Shown in pieces: positions 51,338 through 60,393 of a stretch of 64,000 bases of DNA. The notes under the pieces were generated by a model. That model saw only the letters and a list, made by a program, of their open reading frames with translations. It was not told where the DNA came from and made no database searches. Within the stretch, counting starts at the first letter, position 1. Each line of letters starts with the position of its first letter. Made by a program: the position numbers and the translations under genes. This stretch comes from Herpetosiphon sp042688385 (GTDB taxonomy: Bacteria; Chloroflexota; Chloroflexia; Chloroflexales; Herpetosiphonaceae): contig NZ_JBHUPY010000010.1 in assembly GCF_042688385.1 (NCBI RefSeq), forward strand, positions 1 to 64,000, written 5' to 3'.

Positions 51338-51389
51338 AGTGCTGCTGCCATACAAACCTCCTACTTCTGTTTAGTTCTACGACGTAGTT
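51338..51389. repeat. 52-bp perfect direct repeat, copy 2
   Basis: Identical to 51005-51056. This copy carries the same AGGAGG and ATGGCAGCAGCACT, but the reading frame then runs into the hairpin repeat and cannot make the phosphoesterase. It could still draw ribosomes and yield a short peptide. Upstream of it, toward 51452, there is no other feature. Confidence 0.92.
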
Positions 51390-51452
51390 TATAGCGGTTT
51401 TGGCAACAAATGTAGCTGATATGCTGCTGATATGCAGCAGATAGCGTGCAAC

Positions 51453-52631
51453 TTAGCGCAGTTTGACCAATAGCACAATCGGCTGGCCTTGCAGTTTGGT
51501 CAGCACCACAGTTTGCTCATTGCGGCCTTTCAAGCGCAGTTGTTTGCTCAGTTCTTCTGGCGTAATTGGCGAGCCACGCTTTTTCACCGTCACACGCCCA
51601 ATCTCGCGCTCCTGCAACGCATGGCGCAAAGCCTTGAGGTTAAACGGTAGCCATTGCTCTATCTGCCAAACTCTGAGCAATGGCGATTGCACCAAGCTGT
51701 CGCTGGTGAGATAGGCAATGCTGGCATCAAATTGAGCTAAATTATGTTGCGCTGCAAGATCAGCCACCGCATGCGCCCGAATTACCGCCGGATCAGGCTC
51801 GTACAAATAGGCGCATGGCTCGCTCAGCGCCGCCGCTGCTTGCTCAGGATTGGCAATGATGCTGAATTCATTGCCAGCGCTGGTGAGCACCACGGCCTTG
51901 CGTTGGCCGCCGCTTTGGCCAGCATGCCACCACAAACTCGCCTCGCGCAAATCGCCATCAAGCGAAACAAATTCGAGATCATAGCCAACAGGCACGACAT
52001 CGTCGGGAATACCCGGCGCAACCTTGGCCCCATGAATTGGCACTTGGCTGCGCCAACGCTCAAGCGTCGAAAGCGGCGGCTGATACTGCTCAACATCCCA
52101 AATTCGTTTGCCATTGCTGCGCCGCGCCGGATCGATAAACAAGCCATCGTAGCCAGCAAATTCCAAGCTGGTAAAATCGGCCTCTTGGATGGCAATGTTA
52201 TTGCTCAAGCCGAGGGCTTCAGCATTGGCCGCCAGCATTGCCAAGCGCAATGGATCGCGATCGAGCGCCAAAACTTGGCAACTTTGGGCCAGCGCCAAGG
52301 CATCGCCCCCAACCGAACAGCCCAAATCGGCCACACGCGAGCCAGCAGCAAAATGGCGTTGGCGATAGTTGGCCACCAGCCAAGGCGTGGCCTGCTCCAA
52401 GGCTTCGCGCGTAAAATAGAGCTGGCTGGCTTGGGGAAATTTGGCTTGGGCTGCTCGCCGCAATAAGCTGGTTTCCAACGCTGCCGTGACCGCTGCTGCT
52501 GGGTAGATTTTGCGCAACTTGGTGGTATAACGCAAGAAATTTGCTTCGTTCAACTCAGGATCGGCGCTCAACTCGGCCAGCAATTGTTGGCCTGTAGCGC
52601 TCAATAACCAACGAAAACCTTCAATCTCCAT
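51453..52631 (-). CDS. Class I SAM methyltransferase with THUMP-like domain
   Basis: A 392-residue protein. A helical N terminus (about 1-90) precedes a Rossmann-type methyltransferase domain (about 92-260) with VADLGCSVGGDAL as the SAM loop, ALDRDPLRL as the acidic strand and FIDPARR as the catalytic-region motif. The C-terminal 100 residues fit the THUMP-like domain seen in related bacterial proteins (VTVKKRGSPITPEELSKQL). The family is thought to act on RNA, but its target is unknown. Its ATG overlaps the stop of the YpdA-like gene by one base (TAATG), so they are coupled. Confidence 0.85.
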   Translation of the reverse strand: MEIEGFRWLLSATGQQLLAELSADPELNEANFLRYTTKLRKIYPAAAVTAALETSLLRRAAQAKFPQASQLYFTREALEQATPWLVANYRQRHFAAGSRVADLGCSVGGDALALAQSCQVLALDRDPLRLAMLAANAEALGLSNNIAIQEADFTSLEFAGYDGLFIDPARRSNGKRIWDVEQYQPPLSTLERWRSQVPIHGAKVAPGIPDDVVPVGYDLEFVSLDGDLREASLWWHAGQSGGQRKAVVLTSAGNEFSIIANPEQAAAALSEPCAYLYEPDPAVIRAHAVADLAAQHNLAQFDASIAYLTSDSLVQSPLLRVWQIEQWLPFNLKALRHALQEREIGRVTVKKRGSPITPEELSKQLRLKGRNEQTVVLTKLQGQPIVLLVKLR

Positions 52632-53623
52632 TAGGCTTTGCCCGCCCAGCGTTGGCGCAAGGCCGCAATAATCGCTGGGCCATGCTCGCGGCCATTTTCA
52701 ATGAAGATTTTGCTTGGATGCGCACCAGCCGCTAAAACCCCAGCAATAAACAGATTTGGCACATTGGTTTCAAACGTCGCTGGATCATGGCTTGGCACAG
52801 CATCGGCATCAACCTGTACCCCAACCGCTTCGAGCATGCTGGTATTTGGGCGATAGCCAATCAGGGCAAAAACCCAATCGTTGGGCTGTTCGTGCTGCGA
52901 GCCGTCGGCCTTGGTTATTTGAATGCTGGTTGGGCTAATTGCCGTAACATTGGCTTCCCAGAAGGGCTGAATCTTGCCTGCGTCGATCCATGCCTGCAAA
53001 TCGGCGGCGATCCACGGTTTGATCCGTTGATCTAAGCTGGCAAATTGATGAATGATCGTCACGTTTGCGCCGTGATAATACAGATCGAGCGCAGCTTCGG
53101 CAGCAGAATTGCCCCCGCCAATCACCGCGACGTTTTGGCGATAGTAGGGGTGGCCTTCACGATAATAATGCAGCACGTTGCTTAATTCAGCGCCAGCAAT
53201 AGCCAATTGATTCGGCGTATCATACGAGCCACTGGCTACAATCACTGCTTGGCATTGATAGCTGGCGCTGGTTTGATCATGGCGGGTGGTTTGCAGCTGA
53301 AATCTGCCATCTGCTAAACGCTCCAGCGCTTGCACTGGCTCGTACATATGAATATTTAAGCCAAAATGCTCAACCACACCGCGATAATAGGCCAACGCTT
53401 CGCTGCGGGTTGGATGGGGATGAATGCTGCTCCATGGCACATTGCCAATGGTCAAATTGGGTGCTGTACTAAAAAACGCTGTTTGCAGCGGATAATTGAT
53501 AATCGTGTTGGTAATTGCGCCGCGTTCGAGCACCAGATAGCTGAAGCCTGCCTCTTGGGCGGCAATTGCGGCGCTCAGGCCACTTGGCCCAGCCCCAATA
53601 ATAATCAGATCGTAGGTTTGCAT
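52631..53623 (-). CDS. YpdA-like FAD/NAD(P)H disulfide reductase
   Basis: A 330-residue flavoprotein resembling YpdA, the bacillithiol disulfide reductase. The FAD-binding motif is IIIGAGPSGLSAAIAAQEAG (residues 7-26), and the NADPH-binding motif is VAVIGGGNSAAEAAL in the middle. FFSTAPNLTIGNVPW and the tail GVLAAGAHPSKIFIENGREH are typical of YpdA. It lacks the CxxC redox pair of thioredoxin reductase. ATG 53623 has GAGGAG five bases upstream; the longer frame is rejected. A PIG-L deacetylase gene 5 kb away could in principle belong to the same thiol pathway. It leads a two-gene unit with the methyltransferase. Confidence 0.87.
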   Translation of the reverse strand: MQTYDLIIIGAGPSGLSAAIAAQEAGFSYLVLERGAITNTIINYPLQTAFFSTAPNLTIGNVPWSSIHPHPTRSEALAYYRGVVEHFGLNIHMYEPVQALERLADGRFQLQTTRHDQTSASYQCQAVIVASGSYDTPNQLAIAGAELSNVLHYYREGHPYYRQNVAVIGGGNSAAEAALDLYYHGANVTIIHQFASLDQRIKPWIAADLQAWIDAGKIQPFWEANVTAISPTSIQITKADGSQHEQPNDWVFALIGYRPNTSMLEAVGVQVDADAVPSHDPATFETNVPNLFIAGVLAAGAHPSKIFIENGREHGPAIIAALRQRWAGKA

Positions 53624-53640
53624 ACTGCTCCTCGCAAATA

Positions 53641-53682
53641 AAAAAACCGCAGAGAGCGCCAAGCTTGAGCGCCCTCTGCGGT
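53641..53682 (-). terminator. Intrinsic terminator downstream of the duplicated-domain membrane protein gene
   Basis: On the minus strand, ACCGCAGAG and its complement CTCTGCGGT, with GCGC/GCGC pairs inside one mismatch, form a stem (53646-53682) followed by six T (53641-53646). It lies 14 bases past the stop at 53696 and 20 bases before the YpdA-like start. Confidence 0.88.
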
Positions 53683-53695
53683 GCTAGACAATTGA

Positions 53696-55600
53696 TTAAC
53701 TCATCGAAGCCCACATCATCAGCGCGATCACCTGAATAATTGCAGGAATTGCGCCAATCCCTAATAATTTACCACCACTCCAGCCATATAGCCCTTCCCA
53801 CAAACCAGAAGTCAGCAGGAATGACCAAATTGCTGCGCCAATCCAGAGCAAAATTGGCAGCAATGGTACATTTAAGACCAGTAGCAACAATGCACCCAAC
53901 ATGACGACAATGCGTGGCAATTGGGCGGTTGGGTAGAGGTAGAATGGGCGAGCCAAGTGGGCATCGCCATCCATATTGCGTTCGCTGAAGCGAGCAACAG
54001 CTGCGGCAATTGGGTATTCTAACAAACAGAAACCAGCAAAAATTAAGACATTGATAATTGAGCCAACGGTTGGATAGTGCACGCCGTTGATATGGCGCTC
54101 GACTAAAAGCATTAATGTAGGAATTGCTGCCAGCCAAAGCATTGGCCGCCCAAGTGCGATCATCGTATCAAACTTAATTTTGTCGCTATCTTCGCGACGC
54201 AAAATATTGGAAACCATACGATCGATCGCCTCGCTCGGTTTGAACATCAAGCGCAACAACCAGGCTGGCGCGTCTTCGGTCAAGATGCCTTCATCTTGCT
54301 CGTTTGGTCGTTGGCGGCGCGAAACTTCGAGCACAATTTGCTGCACCAAGGGATCGTAAACGCTCAAGGCTGAGGTTAATAAAACCCCGCGGGCATTCGA
54401 GCCATCGAACAGCAACGACGAAAGATGATGCATCAACTTCAAACTTTGGTTGGTGGTTTGGATGAGCACCACATGATTATCTTCCGAGAGGCTGGCGGTT
54501 TTGACGGCGATAATTTCTTCCCAGCGCACCAGCAGCCAGCGATTGAAATAGCGCACCATCAAACCTTCTTGGCGCGATTCAATATCAGGCAGAATGTTGC
54601 GCACCACCACCAACATGGGAATTAAGACGACCAGCAAAAGCACTGCGGCAACTGGCAGCCACCAAACACTTTGATCGAGCGGCAAGGGAGCGCTGCTAAA
54701 AATACCGCCCAAGCCAAAGCTCAGGCCGATCCATTGGCGCAGCATGTCGAGCACGCGCAGCAGCCCAAGAATAGCCATAATTGCCGTGCCCCCAACTAGC
54801 AAAGTGCTAATGCGCTTGGGATAGGTGGCCATAATGCTGGCGACGCGGCCAGGTTGGGCGGTTAGCCCTGCTTGAGTGGCGTATTCCACATAGTCTTTAT
54901 CGCTCTTGGAGCGGCGGCTGAAAAAGCCAGCTGGGCTGAGCAAGAGTTGAAACAACGGCGAGGAAGCCTTTTCATCAAGCTTAACCGCAGGTTGTTTGGT
55001 TTGGCGCGCCACCTGTTCTAGCTCGCTGGTGAGCATGCGCACCAACGGCAGAAAATCGGAGATACCCGAGGTAATCAGCACGCCACGGCGCAAGCTAAAC
55101 CGATAGAGCAAGCTATAAAAGCGATGCCAACTGGTCAAGGCTTTATTGTTGGTTTGCAACAACAGCACAAAGCGTTCGCCTGAGAGATCCTCGGTAACCC
55201 GCAAACCGCTGACTTGCTCCCAACCAACGGGCAACCAACCATTGCCCCATTCAATTAAAATACCACGGCTACTCGTACGAATTGTGGGAAAGAAATTACG
55301 AACAAAGACAACCACGAGCAAGGTTAAGCCCAACCAGCCAAACGAGGGCGCGAGATCGAGCAAGTCGCGGATGCGGGGGCGCGATTGACCAGTTTGGTTG
55401 AACCAGTTAACGAGTGGTTCGTAAAAGGTATCGCGAGCAATAAAGGCGGCGTTGATGTTGCGGCTATCCCAGAGATACTGCAAAACGGCACGTCCCCAGC
55501 GCACCACAGCAACGACGATGAGGACAGTACAAAGCACCTCAAAAATCCATTTGAACCGACGAGGGTAACGGTGCACCTGTTCTGGTGTGGCGAAGGCCAT
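53696..55600 (-). CDS. Membrane protein with a duplicated domain, function unknown
   Basis: A 634-residue protein with about eight membrane helices. It contains two similar modules. The first runs from SSRGILIEWGNGWLPVGWEQ and contains RRGVLITSGISDFLPLVRML (about residues 120-215); the second runs from EGLMVRYFNRWLLVRWEEI and contains ARGVLLTSALSVYDPLVQQI (about 335-430). Each module is preceded by two helices, so the first two thirds arose by internal duplication. The modules resemble PH-like membrane-associated domains in style, which is only an impression. ATG 55600 has GGAGG seven bases upstream. It appears to be a single-gene unit. Confidence 0.72.
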   Translation of the reverse strand: MAFATPEQVHRYPRRFKWIFEVLCTVLIVVAVVRWGRAVLQYLWDSRNINAAFIARDTFYEPLVNWFNQTGQSRPRIRDLLDLAPSFGWLGLTLLVVVFVRNFFPTIRTSSRGILIEWGNGWLPVGWEQVSGLRVTEDLSGERFVLLLQTNNKALTSWHRFYSLLYRFSLRRGVLITSGISDFLPLVRMLTSELEQVARQTKQPAVKLDEKASSPLFQLLLSPAGFFSRRSKSDKDYVEYATQAGLTAQPGRVASIMATYPKRISTLLVGGTAIMAILGLLRVLDMLRQWIGLSFGLGGIFSSAPLPLDQSVWWLPVAAVLLLVVLIPMLVVVRNILPDIESRQEGLMVRYFNRWLLVRWEEIIAVKTASLSEDNHVVLIQTTNQSLKLMHHLSSLLFDGSNARGVLLTSALSVYDPLVQQIVLEVSRRQRPNEQDEGILTEDAPAWLLRLMFKPSEAIDRMVSNILRREDSDKIKFDTMIALGRPMLWLAAIPTLMLLVERHINGVHYPTVGSIINVLIFAGFCLLEYPIAAAVARFSERNMDGDAHLARPFYLYPTAQLPRIVVMLGALLLLVLNVPLLPILLWIGAAIWSFLLTSGLWEGLYGWSGGKLLGIGAIPAIIQVIALMMWASMS

Positions 55601-55782
55601 GGGCAGTCCTCCAGTTAACAAACCGCGCCTTAGCGGAACTGTCTCAGGAATTTGTCAGCTTCTCACGCTTCTCTCGCGCTACGGTGGGTCGGCAAGATCG
55701 AGTATGATGATTAACATAGAATCGCGCACGATAATAGCACAAGATCGTGGTGCTGATCGCAAAGATAAGGAGTACTGTAGGC

Positions 55783-56922
55783 ATGATTCGACGTTGGATT
55801 CGTGGACTGTGGGGTTTGACGGTTTGTGGAGTGTTGCTTAGCTGCGGTCAAGGTACTGCCACTGAAGCGCCCCAAACTCAAGCTCCAACAGCAACCACAA
55901 CTGTTGCTGCTAGCCCAACCACTGCCGCCTCGCCAACGACGGCTGCTTCGCCAACGCCCGCCGCAACAGCAACCCCCGCTGCCTCGCCAACTCCCGCTGG
56001 CTTGAGCGATGCGGATCTCGCTAAATATGCGCCCAACGAGATTGGCTGGGTCTTGGTCTTAGAATATCACTTAATTGAATCGCCCGATGCAGAGTATAGC
56101 CGCTCGCCCGAGAAGCTGCGCGAGGATTTAGAGTGGTTGTATGCCAATAATTTCTACCCAATGACCTTGCGCGATTTGGTTACAAATAATATCACTGTAC
56201 CATTGGGCAAATCGCCAGTCGTGCTGACCTTCGATGATTCATCAGATGGTCAGTTCCGCTACCTCGAAGATGGCACAATCGACCCAACCTCGGCTATGGG
56301 CATTTTGCAGGCATTTGCTGCTGAACACCCAGATTTCCCAGCGATTGGCGTGTTCTTCCCATTGATCGATGTTGATGTCAAGGAACGAGTGTTGTTTGGT
56401 CAGCCAGAACTGGCAACCCAAAAGCTGCAAGAAATTGTGGCCTTGGGCGGCGAGGTTGGCACGCATACCTACACCCACCAACGCCTCGACGAAGCCGACG
56501 AAGAGCAAATCCAATGGCAATTAGCCTTCTCAATCAAAGAGCTTGAAGAGCGCATCGGCGATGGCTATAAAGTCACCAGCCTCAGCTATCCCTTGGGTAT
56601 GTTCCCAGCCAACGAGGGCTTAGTCCGCGAAGGCGAATCGGAAGGCGAAAGCTACACCTTGAGCGCCGCCGTCGATGTGACTGGTGGAGCCAGCCCTTCG
56701 CCCTATTCGCAAACCTTCGATCCCTATCACATTCGGCGCACTCAAGCTGTCGATTCGCAATTGGAATATTGGTATCAGCTGTTTGAAGAACGGCCTGACC
56801 TTAAATTTATTTCCGATGGTGATCCCGATACCATTACCGTGCCCAGCGAAGCAACCCTTGGCGAAGAACAACAAGGCCGCTTGCAACCAGACCTCGAAGT
56901 TCGGCGCTACGAACGGAAGTAA
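55783..56922 (+). CDS. Polysaccharide deacetylase (NodB-type) lipoprotein
   Basis: A 379-residue surface lipoprotein. The signal ends in LLSC (Cys 21), followed by a 60-residue Ala/Thr/Pro-rich linker with repeats of ASPTTA and ATPAASP type. The NodB domain (about 95-330) has TFDD, GTHTYTHQRL with the two zinc His residues, and LSYPLGMFP. It probably removes acetyl groups from peptidoglycan or an exopolysaccharide outside the membrane. The last 40 residues are acidic and polar. ATG 55783 follows AAGGAG at ten bases. It stands alone, with the gap to 55600 showing no clear promoter. Confidence 0.9.
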   Translation: MIRRWIRGLWGLTVCGVLLSCGQGTATEAPQTQAPTATTTVAASPTTAASPTTAASPTPAATATPAASPTPAGLSDADLAKYAPNEIGWVLVLEYHLIESPDAEYSRSPEKLREDLEWLYANNFYPMTLRDLVTNNITVPLGKSPVVLTFDDSSDGQFRYLEDGTIDPTSAMGILQAFAAEHPDFPAIGVFFPLIDVDVKERVLFGQPELATQKLQEIVALGGEVGTHTYTHQRLDEADEEQIQWQLAFSIKELEERIGDGYKVTSLSYPLGMFPANEGLVREGESEGESYTLSAAVDVTGGASPSPYSQTFDPYHIRRTQAVDSQLEYWYQLFEERPDLKFISDGDPDTITVPSEATLGEEQQGRLQPDLEVRRYERK

Positions 56923-56952
56923 CGATCAGGGATCGGGGATCGGGGATGTAAG

Positions 56953-57144
56953 CCCTCACCCCCAGCCCCCTCTCCCACTGGACGCGGGCGAGGGGGAGCC
57001 GACCATTGTTCGCCAAGGAATTGCGCAAGAACCACAGCATCAAAAGCCCCTCGCCTGCTGGGCGGGAGAGGGGTTGGGGTGAGGGGATCTTCAGTATTCA
57101 AAAGCCCCTCGCCTGCTGGGTGGGAGAGGGATTGGGGTGAGGGG
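56953..57144 (+). repeat. Double-hairpin repeat, copy H plus an extra right half
   Basis: Full core at 56953-57086, then a second right half at 57102-57144 (AAAGCCCCTCGCCTGC to GGTGAGGGG). Just before it are ATCGGGG heptamers (56928-56948). The element fills most of the 309-base gap between the deacetylase and HEAT-repeat genes; the remaining 85 bases show no consensus promoter. Confidence 0.78.
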
Positions 57145-57231
57145 TTTTGCCAATCTACTACGATAACTTTAGCAAAAGTCGTTGATCTATCCGTGGTAGA
57201 CTAAAACGCAATGCTATCACGAAGGTGAGAT

Positions 57232-58239
57232 ATGACCGAAGAACAAAATGAACGCGATATTGAAGCAGCAATCATCGAAATTGGCGACCATAATCGCCCA
57301 ATCGTGCTGAGCGAACTCAAAGTTTTTAACGACCTTGACCAAGATGAAGCTGAAACTTTTGAATTTGAATGGACCCGCATCGAGCCAAGCCATCGCCGCA
57401 ACTTGGCTCAAGCCATGCAAGAAGTCGCCGAAGCCAGCCTAGAGCTTGATTTTCGCGAAGTGTTTAGCATTTTGCTCACCGACCAAGATCCAGCGATTCG
57501 GATTGCCGCCGTCAAAGGCATGGCCGAGGATACCCGACGCTCTAGTTTGCGCCGTCTCAGCGAATTATTGGTTAACGATGCTGACGATGGCGTGCGAGCC
57601 AATGCAGCAATTACGCTTGGCGCATGGGCTTTGCGCGCCGGCGAAGGCAATCTCGATCAGCGCACCAGCAACGAATTGGCCCAGCAACTTTGGGCCGCCT
57701 ATGACGATCAGCAAACCTCGACCTTGGTGCGCCAACGGCTCTTGGAAACCTTAGGCTATTTGGCCGATAGCGATCCCCGTGTCAATCAAGAAATTGGCGC
57801 TGCCTACCAACGCTTTGATGATGGTTGGCAAGCTGCGGCGCTGTGTGCCATGGGCCGCACTGGCTTAGATCAATGGCTACCAACCATTACCAACAGCTTC
57901 CGTTCGAATGAGCCATTGTTGCGTTTCGAGGCTGTGCGAGCAGCGGGCGAGCTTGGCGATTTGGCCGAATCGATCGTTAATCAAGTGGCCCGCGCTACCG
58001 CCGATAGCGACATCGAAGTTGCAACCACCGCCATGTGGGCGCTTGGTCAAATTGGTGGTACTGCCGCCCGCCGCTTTCTCGAACAACTGATCAAAGAAGT
58101 CGAGGGCGTGCGCCGCGAAGCAGCCGTCGAAGCACTCAAAGAACTCCAATTCTTCGACGATCCCATGCAATCGTTGCCAATTGACGACGACGATGAGGAC
58201 GAAGATGAGTATTGGTATGGCGAGGACGACGAGGAATAG
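57232..58239 (+). CDS. HEAT-repeat protein with acidic tail
   Basis: A 335-residue soluble protein made of helical repeats. HEAT units can be seen as LRRLSELLVNDADDGVRANA, LLRFEAVRAAGELGDLAESI, and VATTAMWALGQIGGTAARRF, each with the usual Asp/Val/Arg at the turn. The last 25 residues are nearly all Asp, Glu and Tyr. Such proteins are scaffolds for protein binding, and the acidic tail may keep it soluble or bind a basic partner. No enzyme motif is present. Its neighbours are unrelated, so the partner is unknown. AAGGTGAG precedes ATG 57232. Confidence 0.85.
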   Translation: MTEEQNERDIEAAIIEIGDHNRPIVLSELKVFNDLDQDEAETFEFEWTRIEPSHRRNLAQAMQEVAEASLELDFREVFSILLTDQDPAIRIAAVKGMAEDTRRSSLRRLSELLVNDADDGVRANAAITLGAWALRAGEGNLDQRTSNELAQQLWAAYDDQQTSTLVRQRLLETLGYLADSDPRVNQEIGAAYQRFDDGWQAAALCAMGRTGLDQWLPTITNSFRSNEPLLRFEAVRAAGELGDLAESIVNQVARATADSDIEVATTAMWALGQIGGTAARRFLEQLIKEVEGVRREAAVEALKELQFFDDPMQSLPIDDDDEDEDEYWYGEDDEE

Positions 58240-58242
58240 CGC

Positions 58243-58582
58243 AAAGGATGAAGGATGAGGGATGAAGGATGAAATTGGGATCGGTGGTTGGGCGATTGGC
58301 GATTGGGAACAGCAATACGCTTCGCAATGGAGATACAGTAATTCGTGGCTAAAAAGACCTTTTTGCATTGATTAACGCAGAGGCGCAGAGGGCAAATGGC
58401 TATTGGTAATAGGCTATTGGGACATAATCCAAATAATCTGTGCAATCTGTGGCAAAAGCAATCTTTGCAATCTGGTCTAATACCCTGATCCCTAATCCCT
58501 GACCCCTGGCCCCTTCTCATTAGTAACAAGGAGCCGAACATATCCATAAGGCAGCTATGCTCTATGCTCTATGTTCTCTGTG
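58243..58582. repeat. Short tandem-repeat tract upstream of the PIG-L gene
   Basis: AGGATGA 7-mers begin four bases after the HEAT gene stop. Then come GGCGATTGG pairs, CGCAGAGG 8-mers, CAATCTGTG 9-mers, a 40-base run of TCCCTGA-type 7-mers (58482-58517), and CTCTATG 7-mers that reach the start of the PIG-L gene. No promoter or gene is visible in the tract. Confidence 0.8.
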
Positions 58583-58585
58583 CTT

Positions 58586-59323
58586 ATGTATCAACACATT
58601 TGTTTATCGCCACATTTCGATGATGCGGCGCTCTCGCTTGGCGGTGCGCTGGCTAGTTGGAATGCTGCTGGCGAGCGTTGCTTGATCGTTACGATTTGCA
58701 GTGCACCACCAAGCGGCGAACTCAACAGTTTTGCCGCCTATTTGCACCAGCGTTGGGGCGCGGCCAGCGATCCCATTGCCATCCGGCGGGCCGAAGATCA
58801 AGCTGCCGCCGCTCGGCTTGGAGCCGATTTGCTCTTGCTTGAGCAACACGATGCGATTTATCGCCACGCTGCTTATGATTCTGTCGAGGCGATTTTTGGT
58901 ACACCCATTGCCAACGATTCGCTGTGGGCGAGCTTAACCAGCCAACTTCAAGATCTCGCCAAGCAATATCCTGCAGCGCAGTGGTATGCACCTTTGGCGG
59001 TTGGCAATCACGTCGATCATCAAATTACCCATGGCGTGGCAGCAAAGGTTTTATCAAACCTGCGTTGGTATGAAGATTTGCCCTATTCTGCCCGCAACAA
59101 TGCCCGCGAGCAACGCTTGGCCCACGTTCAACCAACGCTTGATCAGCTGATTCAAATCGACCAAACTTTAGCCACCAAACTGGCTGCGGTTGCCGATTAT
59201 GCCAGCCAAATGGTTGAGTTGTTTGGCACGGTCGAGGCAATGGAGCAAGAGCTAAGCGCTTATGCAGCCAGCGTGGCCGAACACGGTTTTGCTGAACGAT
59301 TATGGCGAGGAGGCCAAGCGTGA
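58586..59323 (+). CDS. PIG-L/LmbE-family N-acetylglucosamine deacetylase
   Basis: A 245-residue zinc hydrolase that removes acetyl (or related) groups from N-acetylglucosaminyl compounds. Metal ligands appear as LSPHFDDAALSLGG near the N terminus and in GNHVDHQ (about residues 138-144). It could be BshB-like in a bacillithiol pathway, or could act on wall or glycolipid sugars; the cluster with FemAB and MurE favours an envelope role. ATG 58586 is at the family start but has no ribosome site, as heptamer repeats run right up to it. Its stop overlaps the start of the FemAB gene (GTGA), so those two are coupled. Confidence 0.85.
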   Translation: MYQHICLSPHFDDAALSLGGALASWNAAGERCLIVTICSAPPSGELNSFAAYLHQRWGAASDPIAIRRAEDQAAAARLGADLLLLEQHDAIYRHAAYDSVEAIFGTPIANDSLWASLTSQLQDLAKQYPAAQWYAPLAVGNHVDHQITHGVAAKVLSNLRWYEDLPYSARNNAREQRLAHVQPTLDQLIQIDQTLATKLAAVADYASQMVELFGTVEAMEQELSAYAASVAEHGFAERLWRGGQA

Positions 59324-60384
59324 GTTTTGCGCTACGCGAGCTTGATGCGGCGCAGTGGTCGGCGGAGCTAGCAGCTCAGCCCACCGCCCATCTCTTACAA
59401 CGCGCTGAATGGGGCCAACTCAAAGCCCAATTTGGCTGGCAACCCCAACGCATCGCCATCTACAACCAGCATGGGTTTTGCGCCGGAGCACAAATTTTGT
59501 GGCGCTCGCACTATGGTTTACGGGTGGCCTATGTGCCGCGTGGCCCAATTTGGTCAGCTGATCAAGCAGCCAATCGCTTGTTGTTGCAAAGCTTGGAGCG
59601 CTTGGCCCGCAAGCGTTGGGCCGCATTTTTGCGCCTAGAGCCAAATCTGCTTGATGCTGGAACGCCTGCGAAACTCCATTCTGAGCTGTTGTTGGCAGGC
59701 TACGAGCCAAGCAGCAGCATGCAACCCAGCGCCTCGATTCATCTTCAGCTTGAGCCAGAGTTAGCAGCCTTGCAAGCCCAAGCTAGCAAAGGCCATCGCG
59801 CCGATGTGCGCCGCGCTGAGCGCCAAGGCGTGACGATTCGAGTTGGCACAACCGAGGCCGATCTCGACCAGTTTTATGCAATTATGCAAGCCACCAGCCA
59901 ACGCGCGAAGTTTGGCATTCATAGCCGCGAGTATTATGCGCAAGCTTGGCGTTTGTTTGGCGGCGATCAGCCCGATGGTGCGGCTCGCTTGCTGATTGCT
60001 GAACGCGAAGGTCGGGTGATTGGCAGCTTTTTGGTGTTTGCCCAAGGCGCTGAAGCTCAATATATGTATAGCGGCACTAACGAAGAAGGCCTGAAATTTG
60101 CCGCCAGCCATGCCTTGCAATGGGCATCGATTACTTGGGCCAAACAACGTGGCTGCACGCTCTACGATTTTTGGGGCATTCCCGAAGCATTCTTAGCTCT
60201 TGAAGCCACGACCGACCCTGCTGAGCGCGAACGCTTAGAACAAGCGGCGCAAGCCACGGGCATGGCCGGGGTTTATCGCTTCAAAAAAGGCTGGGGCGGT
60301 CAACCAGTCCGCTATCTGCCAGCCTATGATCGTGTTTTCTTGCGTCCGGCGTATTGGCTTTGGCAGCGCCGCCGTTCTGAATAG
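59320..60384 (+). CDS. FemAB/FemX-type aminoacyltransferase
   Basis: A 354-residue GNAT-fold aminoacyltransferase of the FemAB family, which adds amino acids from aminoacyl-tRNA to lipid II or peptidoglycan side chains. Visible features are the first GNAT half with LLQRAEWGQLKAQFGW and YVPRGP, the RRAERQGVTIRVG linker, and the second half with YMYSGTNEEGLKF, LYDFWGIPE and YRFKKGWGGQPV. GTG 59320 is chosen since AGGAGG lies seven bases upstream and overlaps the PIG-L stop; the in-frame ATG 59302 has none. murE starts nine bases after its stop, so both serve cell-wall synthesis. Confidence 0.9.
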   Translation: MSFALRELDAAQWSAELAAQPTAHLLQRAEWGQLKAQFGWQPQRIAIYNQHGFCAGAQILWRSHYGLRVAYVPRGPIWSADQAANRLLLQSLERLARKRWAAFLRLEPNLLDAGTPAKLHSELLLAGYEPSSSMQPSASIHLQLEPELAALQAQASKGHRADVRRAERQGVTIRVGTTEADLDQFYAIMQATSQRAKFGIHSREYYAQAWRLFGGDQPDGAARLLIAEREGRVIGSFLVFAQGAEAQYMYSGTNEEGLKFAASHALQWASITWAKQRGCTLYDFWGIPEAFLALEATTDPAERERLEQAAQATGMAGVYRFKKGWGGQPVRYLPAYDRVFLRPAYWLWQRRRSE

Positions 60385-60393
60385 GAATAATTG

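Noticed and set aside
51338..51389. Second copy of the phosphoesterase start as a gene
   Set aside because: The frame after ATG enters the hairpin repeat and shows no phosphoesterase sequence; it is a duplicated start only.
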